A stretch of DNA of 64,000 bases from Paenibacillus macerans (lineage in GTDB: Bacteria > Bacillota > Bacilli > Paenibacillales > Paenibacillaceae). The stretch's first letter is position 1; every line of letters begins with the position of its first letter. The stretch lies in the NCBI RefSeq assembly GCF_900454495.1, contig NZ_UGSI01000001.1:3038001-3102000 (forward strand). The letters run 5' to 3'. Under the pieces are notes generated by a model, which searched no databases, had not been told where the DNA came from, and was given only the letters and a program-made list of their open reading frames with translations. This document shows, piece after piece, positions 8,363 to 15,604 of this stretch. The translations under genes and the position numbers were made by a program.

Positions 8363-8596
8363 TCAACCATTTCCTACCGAGTCAGGCACTGGTTCCCACT
8401 TCTTCAGATATTCCGTAGCAAATCCACCGCTGTAGCCTTCCAGCTTTACCACTTCTGCGCCGCACACATCCCAAGGCTCTGATTCCACCGTCCAAACCTT
8501 GCCGGCATTCTTTTCTTTCCTAGCCTCATAGCAAGTGTGCATTATCACTTTATCGCCGGGCTTTAATCCAGATTTATTGGCTGATCCTTTTTTCAT
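8363..8596 (-). CDS. Small SH3-like hypothetical protein
   Basis: A 77-aa protein: basic N terminus (MKKGSANKSGLKPGDKV) then short strand-rich sequence ending in a WEPVPD tail. The pattern GLKPGDKVIMHT is typical of small SH3-like barrels found in phages. It shares an ATGA overlap with the upstream gene, showing translational coupling. Function unknown. Confidence 0.55.
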   Translation of the reverse strand: MKKGSANKSGLKPGDKVIMHTCYEARKEKNAGKVWTVESEPWDVCGAEVVKLEGYSGGFATEYLKKWEPVPDSVGNG

Positions 8597-8994
8597 CTCT
8601 TATCTCTTCCTTTCAACTTTTTATAAAATTCTGCGTTTCCGAAACTGACTAACTCGTTAAAATTGAACATTTTGTCGCAATGCGGACAGAACGGGAGCAT
8701 TGTACCGCGCCGGTAAGACTGTTCAAGGCGCTTAAAAAGAACAGAGTGCGGCTTTTGACTAGTCCATTCCTTTCGTTGCTCAAATAAGGCTTGATGCTTC
8801 CGACTGATCTCCTCATAACGATTTGCCAAGTCCAGCATGGCCTCGAACGGATCTACCACAAGCCCGCAGGCGCATATAATTTCCCGATTGATCGGATCGA
8901 CGGTGTATTTACGATGTCCCTGGCAGATACATTTGCGAGGCCTATTGTGCTCGATCCGGATAATGTCAAGGACAACGATTTTGTCGTCTTCCAA
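8593..8994 (-). CDS. Putative zinc-binding protein
   Basis: About 133 aa. Three cysteine groups are visible: CIC near 24, CAC near 44 and CPHC near 105, the last followed by DKMFNF, like a zinc ribbon. The middle is a charged helix (RYEEISRKHQALFEQRKEW). The start is placed at TTG 8994 because AAGGAG ends eight bases upstream; the longer GTG at 9003 overlaps that site. Coupled to the next gene by ATGA. Unrecognised family. Confidence 0.55.
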   Translation of the reverse strand: MEDDKIVVLDIIRIEHNRPRKCICQGHRKYTVDPINREIICACGLVVDPFEAMLDLANRYEEISRKHQALFEQRKEWTSQKPHSVLFKRLEQSYRRGTMLPFCPHCDKMFNFNELVSFGNAEFYKKLKGRDKR

Positions 8995-9006
8995 ATTGAT
9001 CACTCC

Positions 9007-9285
9007 TTACCATAACGTCAACTGCTCATACTCGGTCCGCTGTGGAGACTGCTGATGTGCCCGAGGCACCGCAAATCGATCCCAATTTGCACCTTGCATC
9101 GCACCTGCCCCGCTTTCATCCCGGAAATATACTGTCTCGTGCCCGGATGGCACCAGCACACGATCTACAAATCTGGCCGGCCCCGATTCAATCGTATGAA
9201 GGTCGTGCGTCCAATCACCTGGCGGTGATGATCTGATGCTGTCCAGAAGTGACATGCATTCTTCGTGTGTTAGCTGCCGAATCAT
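9007..9285 (-). CDS. Small protein translated from an internal start, unknown
   Basis: In frame with the methyltransferase remnant upstream there is an ATG at 9285 with an excellent ribosome site (AAAGGAG, eight bases spacing). The resulting 92-aa product (MIRQLTHEECMSLL...) has no methyltransferase features, so it is probably a separate gene whose frame happens to be fused to the remnant, by loss of the remnant's stop. No family was recognised. Confidence 0.45.
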   Translation of the reverse strand: MIRQLTHEECMSLLDSIRSSPPGDWTHDLHTIESGPARFVDRVLVPSGHETVYFRDESGAGAMQGANWDRFAVPRAHQQSPQRTEYEQLTLW

Positions 9286-10227
9286 ATTGGTTTCTCCTTT
9301 GCCTTTAAAATCGTTCGGAATTGTTTCTGAAACATTTTTTAATCGTTCAATCGCAATCTCATAGGGTTGTTCCATCTCAACACCCACGAATTTGACCCCC
9401 TCTCGCTTCGCTGCTACCAACGTACTTCCTGATCCAGCAAACGGGTCGAGGACCACTCCTTCCGGCGGCGTTACCAATCGTACGAGCCACGCCATGAGGT
9501 CGGTCGGCTTTACGGTTGGATGAGTGTTTCCCGCGCCACGGTCTGCCTTACCCGCCTTTTTACTGACATTGCGAGGCGTTACGCAGAAATATGGAGAGTA
9601 AAACGCTTCTTCGTCGAGTGTGATACAATTCGCTGGAAAGAGTCCTGATTCGTGCGGTATATATGCCATACGGTCCCTGAATTTCCCATAAATTCCCGAT
9701 GTCACTGAGGAAGGTTCATCTCCGCTTATGCCGTACTCAGTGCGGTCCTCTGCTGTCCGTCCAATACGACACCCGTCAATATTAATCGCACCTGTTCCGT
9801 ATTTTTCGATAGTATCGGCAGTTGTTCCGGCGAGTGGCTTCCTGACAACGATAATCGGTTCATGCGCAGGCTTGAGTGCAGTTCCCCATCCATTCCATTT
9901 GCGGGCGAGGTTAGTAGCTGGAACGGTTATCGTCGGAGTAAATGTTCGCCCGTTATCTTTAATCCACGATCCAGTTTTTACTTGATCTGCTCCCGGTATC
10001 ATTCGTTTAACAGTCGGTCCAACGCGTAAGACCTCTCGCTTTGCTCCTGCACGTTTATCAAACGCCTTCCCAATGTCCATCGATTTCGGAAATCCCGTAA
10101 AGTATAGCCACTCAATAACATCGCGAACCTCGAAGCCCCCAAGACGGAGCGAAATTGTCATTAAGTCTTGGGTTCGTGTACCAGCGAACACAAGCGCATG
10201 TCCGCCTGGCTTAATCACCCGGAACAC
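9007..10227 (-). pseudogene. N-4/N-6 DNA methyltransferase lacking its catalytic N terminus
   Basis: The frame begins at a motif normally located mid-protein (VFRVIKPGGHALVFAGT) and continues to HPTVKPTDL and the AdoMet motif DPFAGSGST near residue 250. The catalytic DPPY/DPPW motif, which precedes these in beta-class enzymes, is absent. Reading upstream in the same frame, RKE then a TAG stop is met at 10237, and beyond it lies the N-terminal third of a cytosine-C5 methyltransferase. The simplest reading is a deletion that joined two neighbouring methyltransferase genes. The last 92 codons probably form a separate gene. The product should be inactive. Confidence 0.7.
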
Positions 10228-10236
10228 TTCTTTCCT

Positions 10237-10590
10237 CTAACCGTAAGTTGATCTTGTGAACAGAAAGAAAGGTACCTGATATTTAAGCGCCACCCACATA
10301 TCCCATGGGGTCATTTCCCTCCACTCGGGTGGTGGCTCATGGCCATTCCACGCAACGTATTGCTCGCGTGTGAAAAGGTCCATGATAACGGATGTCTTTT
10401 CTCCAGTTATTAAATCGTGATTATGGCAGGCTACCGGGTCATAGTCGATCGAGCAAAGGATTTTGAAACGGTAGACTTTACCTCCATAGTCGATTTGGCA
10501 TCGTTTCAAGCCTTTGGTTTCCCCACCGATTCCGCCGAATAGTATTGCTGCAGTTTTATAACTTACGTTATCTGCTAATAGCACTGACAT
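10237..10590 (-). pseudogene. 5' fragment of a cytosine-C5 DNA methyltransferase
   Basis: A 117-aa frame starting AAILFGGIGGETKGL, the AdoMet-binding motif I (FxGxGG) of C5-cytosine methyltransferases, followed by a CSIDYDPVACHNHDL motif II-like region. It stops just before the PPC motif IV that holds the catalytic cysteine. The preceding frame ends at TAG 10237 and resumes in the amino-methyltransferase remnant. It lacks catalytic residues and cannot be active alone. Confidence 0.7.
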
Positions 10591-10676
10591 AATGATTCCT
10601 CCACCCCAAAAACAGAATGTACGTTCGGTTCAAAGCGTGCAAAATGGTACGCCCAGTAAACATTACCGAGCAATTT

Positions 10677-12044
10677 TTACGTTGCTGGTGCTTCTTGTTG
10701 GGCTCGTTCGTAATTCGCAAATTTACTGAAGTTTTTAAGAAACACGAGTTCCACCGTTCCTACTGGGCCGTTTCGCTGTTTGGCGATAATAATCTCGATG
10801 ATGTTCTTCTTCTCGGATTCCTGATTGTAATAATCGTCTCGGTATAAGAACGCCACAATGTCTGCATCCTGCTCGATGGAACCAGATTCCCGTAGGTCGG
10901 ACATCATCGGACGCTTGTCCTGCCGCTGTTCGACACCCCGACTGAGCTGGGACAAAGCGATGACAGGTACATTCAGTTCTCTAGCCATTTCTTTTAACGT
11001 TCGGGATATCTCCGAAACTTCTTGTTGCCGATTTTCTCCCCGGTATAAACTTCGAAGCAATTGAAGATAATCTATAATTACTAACCCAAGCCCCATTCGG
11101 TTTTTCAGCCGGCGACACTTATTTTTTATTTGCTGAACTGTGAGTCCTGGAGAGTCGTCTATCATGATTCCCGCCTCAGCCAGCTTGCTAATCGTCATAG
11201 CTACCTTCGTCCAATCCTCCGTAGAGAAGTCCGAGTTTTTCACTTTCCCGGCATCCAAATTACCTTCCGCGCTGACCATACGCTGAACAAGTTGCTGTGC
11301 AGACATTTCTAAACTGAATACCGCCACGGTTTCTTTGGATCTTAGAGCGACATTTTGGGCAATATTCAGAGCGAAGGCTGTTTTCCCAACAGATGGCCTA
11401 GCTGCAACAATGATCAAATCCTGTCTTTGAAAACCCGAAGTCATTTTGTCCAAGTCTACGTATCCACTGGGAAGACCGGTTATTTTTCCATCGCATCTTA
11501 AAAAAAAGTTCTGCTCAAACTGTTCAAACACAGCCATTCCGACATCTCTAATGCTTTTAAAGTCCTGCTCGGCTCCAACTTGATCAGATAACTGAGCTGC
11601 TCTCGTTTGCATGCGACCCAGGATTTCTTGCGCCCCCCCATATTGAGAGGCTTCCGTAACAAATTCCACACCATACTGCATGATCTGCCGTAAAAGGTAA
11701 TTATCTTGTAACGAAGAAATATATTGGCCTACATTCTTGGCGGTAGGAACGAGGTGGGCCAACTTGTACAAATATGTTGCTCCACCGACAAACTCAAGCT
11801 TGCCTTTACTCTTAAGCTTAGAGGTCAAGGTAACTAAATCTATCGCTTGTTTTGCCTTCAAGATTTCCACCATAGATTCAAAAATAGTACGATGCCGCGG
11901 ATCCCAAAATAAATCCGGCAAATGAGAACAAACTATTTCAGCAGCCTCTCCAGTGCGATCAATAAGCACGGCTCCTAAACTAGCCATTTCTGCAGGACCA
12001 TCCCAAGGCAAATCAAGTTTCGGAATTTCGATATAGCTTTGCAT
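10677..12044 (-). CDS. Replicative DNA helicase, DnaB type
   Basis: A 455-aa DnaB-family hexameric helicase. The N-terminal primase-interacting helical domain spans about 15-120 and the RecA-like motor about 185-440. Walker A is ARPSVGKTAF, Walker B is LVIIDYLQLL, and SLEMS, ALSQLSRG and DLRESGSIEQDAD are the expected helicase motifs. Length is normal for the family. Its start overlaps the loader gene, and AAGGAGG precedes the ATG. With the initiator and loader upstream it forms a SPP1-like replication module for autonomous copying of the element after excision. Confidence 0.95.
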   Translation of the reverse strand: MQSYIEIPKLDLPWDGPAEMASLGAVLIDRTGEAAEIVCSHLPDLFWDPRHRTIFESMVEILKAKQAIDLVTLTSKLKSKGKLEFVGGATYLYKLAHLVPTAKNVGQYISSLQDNYLLRQIMQYGVEFVTEASQYGGAQEILGRMQTRAAQLSDQVGAEQDFKSIRDVGMAVFEQFEQNFFLRCDGKITGLPSGYVDLDKMTSGFQRQDLIIVAARPSVGKTAFALNIAQNVALRSKETVAVFSLEMSAQQLVQRMVSAEGNLDAGKVKNSDFSTEDWTKVAMTISKLAEAGIMIDDSPGLTVQQIKNKCRRLKNRMGLGLVIIDYLQLLRSLYRGENRQQEVSEISRTLKEMARELNVPVIALSQLSRGVEQRQDKRPMMSDLRESGSIEQDADIVAFLYRDDYYNQESEKKNIIEIIIAKQRNGPVGTVELVFLKNFSKFANYERAQQEAPAT

Positions 12045-12360
12045 ACAATTCCTCCTTCAATCCTTGAGGGGGTGGCGAAGCCAGTTGTCGTTGTTGTTCC
12101 ATTTGTTCCAAGTAAGCCCTTCCCGACTCCCTTAGCCGCTCCGCGTCCTGTAATGAGCCGATTCCACCCCTAAATTCAGCAATACGGGTAGGTGGATAGT
12201 TTTTTGTGAGGATATGCTGTCGGACATTTTTTAGAGCCCGATCATAAGGAAAATCCTCCAAATGACGTTGCAATCGAGAAATGTTCTTTTCGCTTTGGTC
12301 AAAGTCAGGATAATTCTCTACCAGTTCTCTAACCAACATGAGCACTTCGATCTTGTTCAC
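12013..12360 (-). CDS. G39P-like helicase loader/inhibitor
   Basis: A 115-aa helical protein (NKIEVLMLVRELVENYPDF...NYPPTRIAEF) resembling the N-terminal domain of phage SPP1 G39P, which loads the DnaB-type helicase onto the origin. Start is GTG 12360, preceded by AGGAGG nine bases away; the longer frame to 12477 is only the antisense of the initiator gene. It overlaps the initiator gene by 32 bases and the helicase gene by 32 bases. This tight coupling of initiator, loader and helicase supports the assignment. Confidence 0.75.
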   Translation of the reverse strand: MNKIEVLMLVRELVENYPDFDQSEKNISRLQRHLEDFPYDRALKNVRQHILTKNYPPTRIAEFRGGIGSLQDAERLRESGRAYLEQMEQQRQLASPPPQGLKEELYAKLYRNSET

Positions 12361-13375
12361 GACGTCGTTCCTCCTCAATCCGTCGATCCAAATCTTCCAA
12401 GCTCTGTGACTGTTTCGATGCCGTTGAATTTCGACCTGGCCCTCCCCGAGCCTGATACCCCCGCAGGATACCGCCAACGTATGCCAGATTTCTTTGTTTC
12501 CTTCGCACCGCCTCTCTCATGGCAGATAACAACCACGCTTCACCGAAATCGTGATAATACTCCTCCAAATCAGCTCGTTCAAACGGTGTGATATATCCAG
12601 TTTCTGTGAAATTCTCTTTATAGGCTTGAGTGATTAATTTCAAACCGTGATCATAACTCCGGTTTTTCTGATCTGATGAATCACTACTAGTACCACTAGT
12701 AATTCTTTTAATAGCTTTAATAATTGTTTTAGAGTCGCCAATTCCCTTGATATTACGCGGAAATTCACGAGTCAGAGTTACTTTTTTTGTAACTGTGGAG
12801 TTCCTTTTTCGGGAACTTCCCTGTTCCATTTTTGGATAGTAACGTCCTTTTTCGGGAACCTCTTCCCTTTTTTGCGAGTCTGCTTCCCTGTTTGATAACT
12901 CAGTTCCTTTTTCTGTAACCGGGTTATTTTTTTGTTGATCTGAATCAGCTTTAAGGAACCCTCTCTCATTTTCAGGAACCTTTTTTGCAAGATTGGGCGA
13001 AGATTGTAACAAGTTTAACCGGATCAACTCGTTCATTCTTTTTCCATCAAACGATGCGATCGCTTCCAACTGCCATTGATCATAATGCTTGTTAAACTGA
13101 TAGCAATTCATTGACTCTTCCCAAAAGATGACCCGCTTGTCAACAAGCCCTTGAATTGTTTTACGGATATGCCCTTTTCCGACACCGCATAGTTCAAAAT
13201 CCTTCATCTGAGGGATGATCGCCGATGGCTTCCCACACCCCCAACTTAAGGTGAGGATCATGTTTAGAACCTCTCTCTCGAGTAAAGATATTTTACGTCG
13301 GATCAATTCACGATGTATGTCATGGGCGATTCGTAAGTGCGGACTATCCGGCTGGGGGTTGACGTTAGAATCCAC
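12329..13375 (-). CDS. Phage-type replication initiator with winged helix and DnaD-like domain
   Basis: About 348 aa. Residues about 15-110 form a winged-helix domain like lambda O/DnaD N termini (HRELIRRKISLLEREVLNM). The middle (about 130-225) is low-complexity and basic and is encoded by the repeat array described separately. Residues about 245-315 (YKENFTETGYITPFERADL...GGILRGY) match the DnaD/DnaB C-terminal domain that binds DNA and recruits the loader. Start is GTG 13375 with AGGAGG eight bases upstream. The order initiator-loader-helicase is typical of Gram-positive temperate phages. Confidence 0.85.
   Translation of the reverse strand: MDSNVNPQPDSPHLRIAHDIHRELIRRKISLLEREVLNMILTLSWGCGKPSAIIPQMKDFELCGVGKGHIRKTIQGLVDKRVIFWEESMNCYQFNKHYDQWQLEAIASFDGKRMNELIRLNLLQSSPNLAKKVPENERGFLKADSDQQKNNPVTEKGTELSNREADSQKREEVPEKGRYYPKMEQGSSRKRNSTVTKKVTLTREFPRNIKGIGDSKTIIKAIKRITSGTSSDSSDQKNRSYDHGLKLITQAYKENFTETGYITPFERADLEEYYHDFGEAWLLSAMREAVRRKQRNLAYVGGILRGYQARGGPGRNSTASKQSQSLEDLDRRIEEERRREQDRSAHVG
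12777..12978. repeat. Iteron-like repeat array inside the initiator gene; candidate origin
   Basis: About ten related units with the plan GTT(C/A)C - seven T-rich bases - G(G/T)AAC start at 12777, 12800, 12823, 12844, 12862, 12883, 12903, 12922, 12942 and 12962, i.e. every 18-23 bases, about two helical turns. The best units are 12800-12816, 12844-12859 and 12903-12919. The DNA repeat is translated in different frames (VPEKG in one unit, SRKRN in another), so conservation is at the DNA level. Phage origins of this class often lie in the initiator gene, so this is probably the replication origin. Confidence 0.65.
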
Positions 13376-13467
13376 CGGCATCACCTCCTAGTAGTCAATT
13401 TTCCAGCCTAGCCAATCCCGAGAGCGACTCTACCCCAGCCGTAGTTTTCACGGTATTTTTTCACGCC

Positions 13468-13683
13468 CTATCTTCTCTGGTCTCTGAGGTACACAATGGG
13501 ATATTCAACGCTCACAATGCGCCAGTCTGGATAGGCTCTTGCAAAATAGTCTGTCAGTTCCCTGTCAAACGCTTTAAGCTGCCCGCTTCGATGCAGGTCC
13601 CAAATCCGCTCTCCTACCATGCTCATTAAGAGCGGCGGACCTAACAGTTCATCCATTTCACTCCAACCAGATGTCTGCGTCAT
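13468..13683 (-). CDS. Hypothetical small protein
   Basis: A 71-aa protein of unknown function, coupled to the upstream gene by an ATGA overlap at 13680-13683. Contains no cysteine and no membrane segment. The last residues (VYLRDQRR) are basic. Same transcription unit as the replication module downstream. Confidence 0.55.
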   Translation of the reverse strand: MTQTSGWSEMDELLGPPLLMSMVGERIWDLHRSGQLKAFDRELTDYFARAYPDWRIVSVEYPIVYLRDQRR

Positions 13684-14078
13684 GAGGCTAAATCCCCTAG
13701 CAGGACGTCTTCAAAATTGCATAGTCCTAATCTAATTTCGATGGCATTAAAAGCAATCTGCCGCTTTACAAGCTCCAGGGCCATTAACTGTGAAAAATCA
13801 AAATCAAGCTGAAGGTCGTAAAGGTGTAGAGCCAGTCCGAGAAGAATCCGTTCCTCAAAGTTCCATCTTTCTTTTCTCAACCTGATTTCAATTTTCGATT
13901 TGTCAATCTGTTTAGTGGCAAAGTTCACCACTTCGTTAAGCCCTTTACATTTTGGGTGATGCACTAAAATATATATCAAGGCACTCCATTTACGGTTTTC
14001 GTCCCCAGGTATGGAAACGGATCTGATTGAACGCAGACTTGCGTTCAGTTCCGTTAATCGTTCCTCCGATACCGTCAT
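13680..14078 (-). CDS. Hypothetical helical protein
   Basis: A 132-aa, mostly helical protein of unknown family. GGAGAGG precedes its ATG. A perfect 20-bp palindrome (14028-14047) lies inside the first 17 codons and another (14102-14121) just upstream, so this gene is probably controlled by whatever binds those sites. It is the first gene of the run leading into the replication module. Confidence 0.55.
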   Translation of the reverse strand: MTVSEERLTELNASLRSIRSVSIPGDENRKWSALIYILVHHPKCKGLNEVVNFATKQIDKSKIEIRLRKERWNFEERILLGLALHLYDLQLDFDFSQLMALELVKRQIAFNAIEIRLGLCNFEDVLLGDLAS

Positions 14079-14121
14079 ATCTCACCTCTCCTTTCCTTAA
14101 CTGAACGCGAATATGCGTTCA
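14028..14121. promoter_or_regulatory. Two 20-bp palindromes, operator-like
   Basis: TGAACGCA-GACT-TGCGTTCA at 14028-14047 is a perfect 8+4+8 palindrome. A second copy at 14102-14121 (TGAACGC-GAATAT-GCGTTCA) is also perfect over seven-base arms. They flank the start codon at 14078, a placement typical of a repressor operator pair. Confidence 0.6.
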
Positions 14122-14144
14122 GTTAAAATTTGGGGAATAGCAAC

Positions 14145-14173
14145 TTGAAATCCGCTCAGAAACATGGGATAAT
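14145..14173 (+). promoter_or_regulatory. Sigma-A promoter of a candidate small RNA
   Basis: TTGAAA (14145-14150) and GATAAT (14168-14173) are separated by exactly 17 bases on the plus strand, opposite to all neighbouring genes. It lies 24 bases after an operator-like palindrome. Confidence 0.6.
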
Positions 14174-14179
14174 AAAGTG

Positions 14180-14241
14180 TCTGAACTTTATGTTTCTGAG
14201 TGTGGGGTACATTGTTCTTGAAGGGGCGATGTACCCTTTTT
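14180..14241 (+). ncRNA. Candidate ~60-nt small RNA, convergent with the replication operon
   Basis: Starting about seven bases after the -10 element, a short transcript would end at a Rho-independent terminator: stem 14205-14212 with 14229-14236 followed by five T. No reading frame of note lies within. The segment also holds one arm (14185-14200) of a long hairpin whose other arm overlaps the promoter, so a longer RNA crossing the region would fold strongly. Function is unknown; small antisense or counter-transcribed RNAs often control phage and plasmid replication. Confidence 0.45.
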
Positions 14242-14296
14242 ACGTTCCATACGTAGGATAATGCGAACGAAAATTTGATGCTGCATTACACTCTTG

Positions 14297-14623
14297 TCAA
14301 ACCAGATTCTCGCCATTAACGGAAGCGTCCAATCGAGTTCCACTCAGTTCACCCCCTTCCACACTGAACGCAGTTTCGCGATGGGTGCAGTAACTTTGAA
14401 TGGCATCCCCATGGGGCTGGCCTTTATACTTGCTGGCATCTGTCCAAATTTCAAAGCATTCTCCCCAGAATCGTGCATCACCTAGACGCATCAATGAGGT
14501 TTTCCGAACAAGTAGTTTCCCGTCATGTTCTAGAAGGATATCTTCAAGCTCAACACGATCCTGTTCGCCCTCCTGAAAAAGACGGCGCAATTCCGCCCGT
14601 ACTTCGTCTCGACTTCTTGCCAT
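14297..14623 (-). CDS. Hypothetical protein
   Basis: A 108-aa protein of unknown family starting at ATG 14623, seven bases after GGGAGG. The N terminus is charged and helical (MARSRDEVRAELRRLFQEGEQ). Its upstream region carries three operator-like palindromes (14652-14721), and a degenerate fourth lies within its 3' part at 14364-14383. Confidence 0.55.
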   Translation of the reverse strand: MARSRDEVRAELRRLFQEGEQDRVELEDILLEHDGKLLVRKTSLMRLGDARFWGECFEIWTDASKYKGQPHGDAIQSYCTHRETAFSVEGGELSGTRLDASVNGENLV

Positions 14624-14651
14624 CTTAATACCTCCCACCGGATTAAAATAC

Positions 14652-14721
14652 TGAGCGCATATCTGCGTCCATCTATTGAACGCAATGCTGCGTTTAGTTA
14701 CTAGACGCGCTCTTGCGTTCA
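14652..14721. promoter_or_regulatory. Three tandem operator-like palindromes
   Basis: Copies at 14652-14671, 14677-14696 and 14702-14721 are spaced 25 bases apart (start to start), each related to TGAACGCA-N4-TGCGTTCA. They lie between the end of the Rha-like gene and the start of the 14,623 gene, on one face of the helix at about 2.4 turns. Single degenerate copies elsewhere are at 14364-14383, 15191-15210 and 18303-18322. Confidence 0.6.
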
Positions 14722-15422
14722 GTAGCCAGGACTGGCTTCCATAAAGCGATGAACTTCAAGGCTTGTTCAAAATCCTTCTTTAAAATATCGCGGTAACTAT
14801 TAACTTCAAATTTGACATACAAGGCGCGATACAACTGTCGAAATAATTCCGGGCGCTCTTTTTCGTTTTTTGTCAATACAATGACTCGCCGGCCGATGGC
14901 CTGCTGAATGACTTTCTGCTCAGAAGTTTTAAGCGTAACTGTGTTTTCCATTTGTTCGGTTACCTCCTGAATCCGTTCTTCAAGTTGTTTTACAGTTTGA
15001 AGGAGTAGCGGATTCTCGGGCTGCTTGTATTCCATCTGAAGCTGCTGCTCCATCCTATTAAATGCCCCTATATAATCTTCTTTGAATCTGGCAGCCTCCT
15101 TACCTGTAAATCCGGTGACCAAGAAGGTGAATCCGTCACGCGTAACTTTGTAAGTTGGCAATTTACGTCCGGAACGATCGATATATTCACTGGGCGCAAA
15201 ATTGCGCAAAATGAATTCTGGGCTGCATTCCAGATTTTTAATACTTCGAAGGACGTCCGCGTGCCGCTTGCCAAATTTATCAGCGATACTGCGACTATCC
15301 GTCATGATGACGCCATTTTCTACATAAACAAAGTGTTCGTCTGCCAGAGTTTGTGCTGCAGGTAATACAATATTGTTTTCCACCATGGCTCCCTCCCCTT
15401 TCCATGTTTCTTCATTTCCCAT
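14694..15422 (-). CDS. Rha-family phage regulator with ORF6C-type C terminus
   Basis: A 242-aa protein. Residues about 30-115 (VIMTDSRSIADKFGKRHADVLRSI...YKVTRDGFTFLVTGFTG) match the Rha domain of temperate-phage regulatory proteins. Residues about 125-235 resemble the ORF6C domain, including a coiled-coil region. Two starts are plausible: 15422 with GAGG five bases upstream, directly after the structured leader, or 15386 with AGGGGAGG; the first was taken. Rha-type proteins often appear as early regulators or anti-repressor-like factors. Confidence 0.8.
   Translation of the reverse strand: MGNEETWKGEGAMVENNIVLPAAQTLADEHFVYVENGVIMTDSRSIADKFGKRHADVLRSIKNLECSPEFILRNFAPSEYIDRSGRKLPTYKVTRDGFTFLVTGFTGKEAARFKEDYIGAFNRMEQQLQMEYKQPENPLLLQTVKQLEERIQEVTEQMENTVTLKTSEQKVIQQAIGRRVIVLTKNEKERPELFRQLYRALYVKFEVNSYRDILKKDFEQALKFIALWKPVLATERKSASSN
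15191..15210. promoter_or_regulatory. Operator-like palindrome inside the Rha-like gene
   Basis: TGGGCGCA-AAAT-TGCGCAAA is a degenerate member of the TGAACGCA-N4-TGCGTTCA family, located within coding sequence. Confidence 0.35.
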
Positions 15423-15443
15423 CGTTACCTCACACCTCCCCTT

Positions 15444-15507
15444 GGCCTGCCATCTTCGGGCGGAGTAGGCCATCTCTCCGCGACGCCCTATCTAGGGCGT
15501 TTCGGCT
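15444..15507 (-). ncRNA. Structured mRNA leader, copy B
   Basis: A 64-bp segment directly upstream of the Rha-like gene is repeated at 16602-16665 upstream of another gene with differences only in the five-base loop of its first hairpin. On the minus strand: stem ACGCCC/GGGCGT, then GCGGAG pairing with CTCCGC, interleaved with GGCCT pairing with AGGCC. The last two pairings form an H-type pseudoknot that ends beside the ribosome site. A translation-controlling leader is likely. No known riboswitch class was recognised. Confidence 0.6.
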
Positions 15508-15604
15508 AATTACTACGGAACATAACTACAATCGAATTCCAATTTCTGATAATATAATGGTAGAAAAATACTTTTACAAAAATATACATAGGGAGACCAA
15601 GTTC

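Noticed and set aside
10237..10239. TAG stop as recoding or read-through within one methyltransferase
   Set aside because: The parts on the two sides belong to different methyltransferase classes, and catalytic motifs of both are missing, so a deletion junction is simpler.
12777..12978. Possible CRISPR array
   Set aside because: Units are 17 bp with only 3-6 bases between, no spacers of 30 bp, and lie inside a coding gene; iterons fit better.
12778..12990. 70-codon Lys/Arg-rich minus-strand frame
   Set aside because: Alternative frame of the repeat array within the initiator gene.
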